Assembly (NCBI GenBank): GCA_030426745.1
Contig: JAUHYB010000003.1
Coordinates: 1 to 38,591 of the forward strand
Reading direction: 5' to 3'
Source: a bacterium
Lineage (GTDB): Bacteria; Planctomycetota; UBA1135; GCA-002686595
Length of the DNA stretch: 38,591 bases
Shown: in pieces, positions 35,429 to 38,591 of the stretch
Layout of the letters: each line of letters starts with the position of its first letter
Position numbering within the stretch: position 1 is the stretch's first letter
Program-made: the position numbers and the translations under genes
The notes under the pieces: model-generated
Seen by the model: only the letters and a program-made list of their open reading frames with translations
Database searches by the model: none
What the model was told of the DNA's origin: nothing

Positions 35429-36358
35429 CTAACCCCGCGGGTGGTACAGGCGGTGGAGGCCGCGGATGTGGTCCTCGTCCAGGTGGGTGTAGATCTCGGT
35501 GGTGCGGATGGAGGCGTGGCCGAGCAGCTCCTGCACGGCGCGCAGGTCGGCCCCGCCGGCGAGCAGGTGGCTGGCGAAGCTGTGACGCAGGCTGTGGGGG
35601 TGGACGTCCGCCGGCAGGCCCGCGCGCAGGGCGGCGGCCTTCACGCGGCGCCAGGCGTTCGTGCGGTCGAGCGGCTTGCCGGCGGCGGACAGGAAGACCT
35701 CGCGGCGCTGCCGGGCTCCGGGCAGGCGGGCGCGGCCGCCGGTGATCCAGTCGCGGAGCGCGCCGCGCGCGCGGGCGCCGATCGGCACCACGCGCTCCTT
35801 CGAGCCCTTGCCCAGGAGGCGCACGACGCGCAGCTCGCTGTCCAGGCGGTCCGTCGTCAGCCCGACGGCCTCGCTGATGCGCGCGCCGCAGGCGTACAGG
35901 ACCTCGAGCAGCGCGCGGTCCCGCTGGTCGCGCCAGGAGTCGCCGTCCGGCGCGACGAGCAGGCGCTCGACCTCCTCGACGTTCAGCGTATGCGGCAGGA
36001 GCTTCGCGAGCACCGGCGACTGCAGCCGCGCGGTCGGGTCGCGGGGGACGACGCCCTCGCTCGCGAGCCAGCGCATCCACATGCGCAGCGACGTCAGGTC
36101 GCGCGCGACGGTCGACTCGGCGAGCCCCTCGGCGCGCCGGTGGGCCAGGTAGTCGACGACGAGCACCGCGTCGATGTCCTCGATCGCGGCCGCGCCGCGC
36201 CGCCCGGCCCAGGCGAGGAAGGTCGTGAGGTCCGCCCGGTAGGCCGCCAGGGTGGCGCGCGCGAGCCCCGCCTCGACCCGGAGGGCCGTCAGGAAGTCGT
36301 CCAGCAGCGCGCGGAGCGCGGGCGGCGCGGCGTCGTCGGTGGGGCGGGCGGTCGTCAC
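35429..36358 (-). CDS. xerD: Tyrosine recombinase, XerD-like
   Basis: Xer recombinases resolve chromosome dimers at dif. The 309-residue product has the N-terminal SAM-like domain (about 15-105) and the catalytic domain with the full set Arg160 (GARISEA), Lys184 (LGKGSKER), His255 and Arg258 (HSLRH), His281 (LGHASI) and nucleophile Tyr290 (TTEIYTHL). The C-terminus LHRLYHPRG is closer to XerD than XerC. A longer frame goes upstream, but the GTG at 36358 has GGAGG nine bases before it and gives the usual N-terminus. It is divergent from the dksA-type gene and lies 48 bp from the HAD gene. XerC or another integrase is not excluded. Confidence 0.86.
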   Translation of the reverse strand: MTTARPTDDAAPPALRALLDDFLTALRVEAGLARATLAAYRADLTTFLAWAGRRGAAAIEDIDAVLVVDYLAHRRAEGLAESTVARDLTSLRMWMRWLASEGVVPRDPTARLQSPVLAKLLPHTLNVEEVERLLVAPDGDSWRDQRDRALLEVLYACGARISEAVGLTTDRLDSELRVVRLLGKGSKERVVPIGARARGALRDWITGGRARLPGARQRREVFLSAAGKPLDRTNAWRRVKAAALRAGLPADVHPHSLRHSFASHLLAGGADLRAVQELLGHASIRTTEIYTHLDEDHIRGLHRLYHPRG

Positions 36359-36413
36359 GCGGCAGAGCCTCCGTTCCGCGCGGCGCCGACGCAAGCACGT
36401 CCCCCGACTGCTC

Positions 36414-36442
36414 TTGTGGCCCATTTCGGGCACCCCTATACT
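36414..36442 (+). promoter_or_regulatory. Promoter of the dksA-lspA unit
   Basis: TTGTGG (36414-36419), a 17-bp spacer and TATACT (36437-36442) are a strong sigma70 match. A leader of about 30 nt precedes the ATG at 36479. It lies 55 bp from the divergent xerD start. Confidence 0.7.
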
Positions 36443-36478
36443 CCCGCGCCCTCCGGTCCCCCCGGCCCGCTCGACACC

Positions 36479-36832
36479 ATGCCCGGACGTAAGCTCTCCC
36501 CCGCCGACCTCGCGGCCTTCGAGGAACAACTGCGCCTGATGCTGGGCGTGGTCCGCGGCGACATCTCCCGCCTCGAGGCGGAGTCCGCCAGCCACGCGAA
36601 CGCCGACCGCCAGGGCGACGACGGGGACGGCTACTCGCTGGAGCTGTCGTTCGAGCTGATGCAGCGCGACGAGGCCACGGCGGGGCGCATGCTCGACGCG
36701 CTCGAGCGCCTGGCCGACGGCACCTTCGGGCGCTGCCAGGCCTGCGACCAGTGGATCAAGAAGGACCGCCTGCGGGCGATCCCGTACGCCGAGTACTGCA
36801 TCGAGTGCCAGCGACAGGCCGAGGCCGGTTGA
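36479..36832 (+). CDS. DksA/TraR-type zinc-finger protein
   Basis: The 117-residue product has a helical coiled-coil region (about 8-80) and a C4 zinc finger CQAC-X17-CIEC (Cys86, 89, 107, 110), followed by a short tail. This is the layout of DksA/TraR proteins, which bind the RNA polymerase secondary channel. The tip of the coil reads GDDGDGY and lacks the DxxDxA of E. coli DksA, so it may not be a true DksA functionally. The ATG at 36479 opens the frame after a good promoter. The stop overlaps the lspA start by one base (TGATG). A dksA-type gene before lspA is a known arrangement. Confidence 0.85.
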   Translation: MPGRKLSPADLAAFEEQLRLMLGVVRGDISRLEAESASHANADRQGDDGDGYSLELSFELMQRDEATAGRMLDALERLADGTFGRCQACDQWIKKDRLRAIPYAEYCIECQRQAEAG

Positions 36833-37599
36833 TGGGGGACGCGGATCCCACGGGCGTCGCGCCCGCGGCGACGGAGCCGACGCCCGGCGCGCCCGCTGCC
36901 GACCTGGCCGCGGACGGCGCGACGCGGCACGGCGGCAAGGCCCCGCGCCCCGGCGCGCGGACGCTGCTCGCGCGCTTCGGCGGCGCGCTCGTCCTCGTCG
37001 CGCTCGACCTGTGGTCGAAGGCGGCGGTCTTCGCCTGGCTCGGTCCGCTGGAGCGCGCCGGCGAGCTGCCGATCACCTGCCCCTGCGGCCACCGGCGCAT
37101 GCACGTGCTGGGCGAGGACGTGGACTGGTTCACCTTCATGCTGTCGAAGAACCCCGGCGCGGCCTTCGGCGGCTTCGCGAGCTTCCCGCACGCCCTGGTC
37201 GCGGGGAGGGTGCTGGCGGTGCTGTTCCTGGTGTGGATGCTGCTGCGCACCCCGCGGGGCCGGCCGTGGTTCACGCTGGCGCTCGTGCTGGTGCTCGGCG
37301 GCGCGATGGGGAACCTCTACGACAACCTCTTCCTGATCGACCCGAACACCGCGCACCCCTACGGCGAGGTGCGCGACTTCATCGACGTCTACTTCGCGGA
37401 CCTGCCCTTCCGCGACGCGCCCTACCACTTCCCGACCTTCAACGTCGCCGACTCGGGGATCACGGTGGGGGCGGTGCTCCTGTTCCTGACGTCCTTCGCC
37501 GGGCGCGACGACGATCGCGCGGACGGGGACACGGACGGGGACGCGGACGGGAACGCCGGGCCGGCGGTTGACGTTGCCGCCGCCGACGGGACCCGGTAG
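36832..37599 (+). CDS. lspA: Lipoprotein signal peptidase
   Basis: LspA is an inner-membrane aspartyl protease that cuts the signal peptide from prolipoproteins after lipid attachment. The 255-residue protein has four hydrophobic helices. The catalytic dyad is Asp164 in GNLYDNLF and Asp207 in FNVADSGITVG. NPGAAFG (108-114) is the conserved loop. The first 45 residues are a low-complexity, polar extension, and the C-terminus (226-241) has Asp-Gly repeats (DGDTDGDADG) encoded by 6-12-bp repeats; both are unusual. The insert between the catalytic Asp residues is longer than usual. The ATG at 36832 overlaps the previous stop by one base. Confidence 0.94.
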   Translation: MGDADPTGVAPAATEPTPGAPAADLAADGATRHGGKAPRPGARTLLARFGGALVLVALDLWSKAAVFAWLGPLERAGELPITCPCGHRRMHVLGEDVDWFTFMLSKNPGAAFGGFASFPHALVAGRVLAVLFLVWMLLRTPRGRPWFTLALVLVLGGAMGNLYDNLFLIDPNTAHPYGEVRDFIDVYFADLPFRDAPYHFPTFNVADSGITVGAVLLFLTSFAGRDDDRADGDTDGDADGNAGPAVDVAAADGTR

Positions 37600-37602
37600 C
37601 CT
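37574..37602 (+). promoter_or_regulatory. Candidate promoter of pyrD inside lspA
   Basis: TTGCCG (37574-37579), a 17-bp spacer and TAGCCT (37597-37602) lie at the end of lspA; the -10 box begins with its TAG stop. The box ends seven bases before the pyrD ATG, which would make the mRNA leaderless. Confidence 0.45.
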
Positions 37603-37609
37603 GACGTCG

Positions 37610-38539
37610 ATGGCGGATCTGTCGGTCCAACTGGCCTCGCTGGAGCTGCGCAACCCGCTGCTGTCCGCGTCGGGCACCTTCGGCCACGGGCTGGAGATGC
37701 AGTTCCTGTCGCCGCCCGAGCGCCTCGGCGGGCTGGTCAGCAAGACCGTGTCGCTGCTGCCGCGCCGCGGCAACGACAACCCGCGCATCTACGAGACCGA
37801 GGCGGGCTTCCTGAACTCGATCGGCCTCGAGAACCGCGGGATCGAGTCCTACCTGGAGAGCACGCTGGCCGAGGTCGCGGACGCCGACTGCGTCGTGTTC
37901 ACGAACATCGGCGGCGAGCGCGAGGAGGAGTTCGTCGAGCTCGCGCGCCGCCTGGAGGAGCGCGACGAGGTCGACGCGCTGGAGCTCAACCTGTCCTGCC
38001 CGAACGTGCAGGGCGGCAAGCTGCCGTTCGGCACCGATCCGGCGACGGCCGAGAGCGTGCTGCGCCGCGTGCGCGACGTCTCGACCAAGCCGCTGTTCGC
38101 GAAGCTGTCGCCGAACGTCACGCGCATCGGCGACATGGCGCGCGCGGTCGAGGCCGGCGGCGCGGACGGGGTGACGGCGGTGAACACGCTGCTCGGCATG
38201 GCCGTCGACTGGCGCCGCCGCGCGTGGCGCCTCGCGACGAAGCAGGGCGGCTACTCCGGCGTCGGCATCAAGCCCGTCGCGCTGCGCTGCGCGTGGGAGT
38301 GCGCGAACGCCGTGGACATCCCCGTGATCGGCTGCGGCGGCATCGCGAACGCGGAGGACGTGCTCGAGTTCCTGGCCGTCGGCTGCGCCGCGGTGCAGGT
38401 CGGCACGGCGTCCTTCTCCGACCCCGGCCTGCTGGGCCGGCTGGCGGGGGAGGTGTCCGCGCTTCTCGACGAGCACGACGTCGCGTCGGTGCGCGACTTC
38501 GTCGGCTGCATGGACCGGCCGCGGCCGGCGAAGGTGTGA
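37610..38539 (+). CDS. pyrD: Dihydroorotate dehydrogenase, class 1B catalytic subunit
   Basis: The enzyme oxidises dihydroorotate to orotate in pyrimidine synthesis. The 309-residue product has the FMN-binding start NPLLSASGTFG and SKTVS, LNSIGLEN, the substrate-binding NLSCPNV with catalytic Cys130, KLSPN, and the C-terminal GCGGI and GTASFSDPG. Cys in the active-site position marks class 1B (the class 1A and 1B base, as opposed to Ser in class 2); class 1B normally needs a PyrK partner, which is not in this window. The ATG at 37610 is the family start; an upstream in-frame TTG at 37568 would only add residues from the lspA overlap. Confidence 0.95.
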   Translation: MADLSVQLASLELRNPLLSASGTFGHGLEMQFLSPPERLGGLVSKTVSLLPRRGNDNPRIYETEAGFLNSIGLENRGIESYLESTLAEVADADCVVFTNIGGEREEEFVELARRLEERDEVDALELNLSCPNVQGGKLPFGTDPATAESVLRRVRDVSTKPLFAKLSPNVTRIGDMARAVEAGGADGVTAVNTLLGMAVDWRRRAWRLATKQGGYSGVGIKPVALRCAWECANAVDIPVIGCGGIANAEDVLEFLAVGCAAVQVGTASFSDPGLLGRLAGEVSALLDEHDVASVRDFVGCMDRPRPAKV

Positions 38540-38555
38540 GGCCCCGGGGGGTGCG

Positions 38556-38591
38556 ATGCGACTCGAAGAGCTCTCGCCCGGGCTGATCCGT
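38556..38591 (+). CDS. Start of an unknown gene (partial)
   Basis: After pyrD an ATG at 38556 opens a frame that runs off the window after 12 codons (MRLEELSPGLIR). A G-rich stretch stands just before it. The peptide is too short to recognise; its frame and codon use fit coding sequence, and co-transcription with pyrD is likely. Confidence 0.35.
   Translation, partial: MRLEELSPGLIR

Noticed and set aside
36359-36595. Longer N-terminus for the Xer recombinase
   Set aside because: The extra 79 residues overlap the divergent dksA promoter and start of that gene, and the GTG at 36358 has its own GGAGG.

Overview
The window is about 38.6 kb of very GC-rich, gene-dense bacterial chromosome with strongly GC-biased third positions. 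No insertion sequence, phage gene, CRISPR array or rRNA is visible. It encodes mostly core functions: translation, DNA repair, central metabolism, lipoprotein processing and polyprenyl glycolipids. I infer a member of the Planctomycetota. The reasons are two zinc-ribbon plus single-membrane-helix proteins of a type common in that phylum, an Ala/Lys-rich histone-H1-like tail on a DNA-repair-fold protein, frequent GTG starts and sparse Shine-Dalgarno sequences. This is inference from style, not from a marker gene.

Layout. 1-170: tail of an unknown gene. 878-3332: ffh and rpsP, the start of the usual ffh-rpsP-rimM-trmD-rplS cluster, which breaks off after rpsP. 3587-9284 (+): an endonuclease III-like protein with a basic tail, maf, rpmE behind a structured leader, prfA, a repeat-bearing membrane protein and prmC. 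9403-9855 (-): a PilZ protein, divergent from ssb, a fused moaD-moaE and a glyoxalase II-like hydrolase. 12245-16921 (+): ETF-quinone oxidoreductase, leucyl aminopeptidase and citrate synthase. 17251-17584: divergent tRNA-Leu(UAA) and tRNA-Cys(GCA). 17753-20562 (+): a membrane protein, a NIL-domain protein and a lipoprotein gamma-glutamyltransferase. 20698-23557 (-): two related zinc-ribbon membrane proteins. 23790-29304 (+): uvrB, uvrC, a dolichyl-phosphate-mannose-synthase-like enzyme and a SixA-like phosphatase. 29933-36358 (-): a hybrid histidine kinase, then GT39-like, UbiA-like and HAD genes, and a XerD-type recombinase. 36479-end (+): a DksA/TraR zinc-finger protein, lspA, pyrD and the start of one more gene.

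Functional links. prfA and prmC act together, since PrmC methylates the GGQ motif of RF1. uvrB and uvrC overlap by 4 bp and form the incision module. HAD, UbiA-like and GT39-like genes form a tight minus-strand unit that fits making and using a polyprenyl-phosphate sugar donor; the GT2 enzyme at 27789 could supply polyprenyl-phosphate-mannose. LspA serves lipoproteins such as the gamma-glutamyltransferase.

The most unusual feature is structural. Every convergent gene pair in the window has strong hairpins or short tandem repeats in its gap, mostly arrays of self-complementary units of 14-26 bp, and two arrays start inside the stop codon region of the preceding gene. Similar hairpins follow rpsP and ssb, and three stand in the rpmE leader. 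Other items worth attention are the catalytically altered endonuclease III homologue with an H1-like tail, the MoaD-MoaE fusion, the paralogous zinc-ribbon pair, and promoter-like -10 boxes so close to pyrD and uvrB that the mRNAs may be leaderless.
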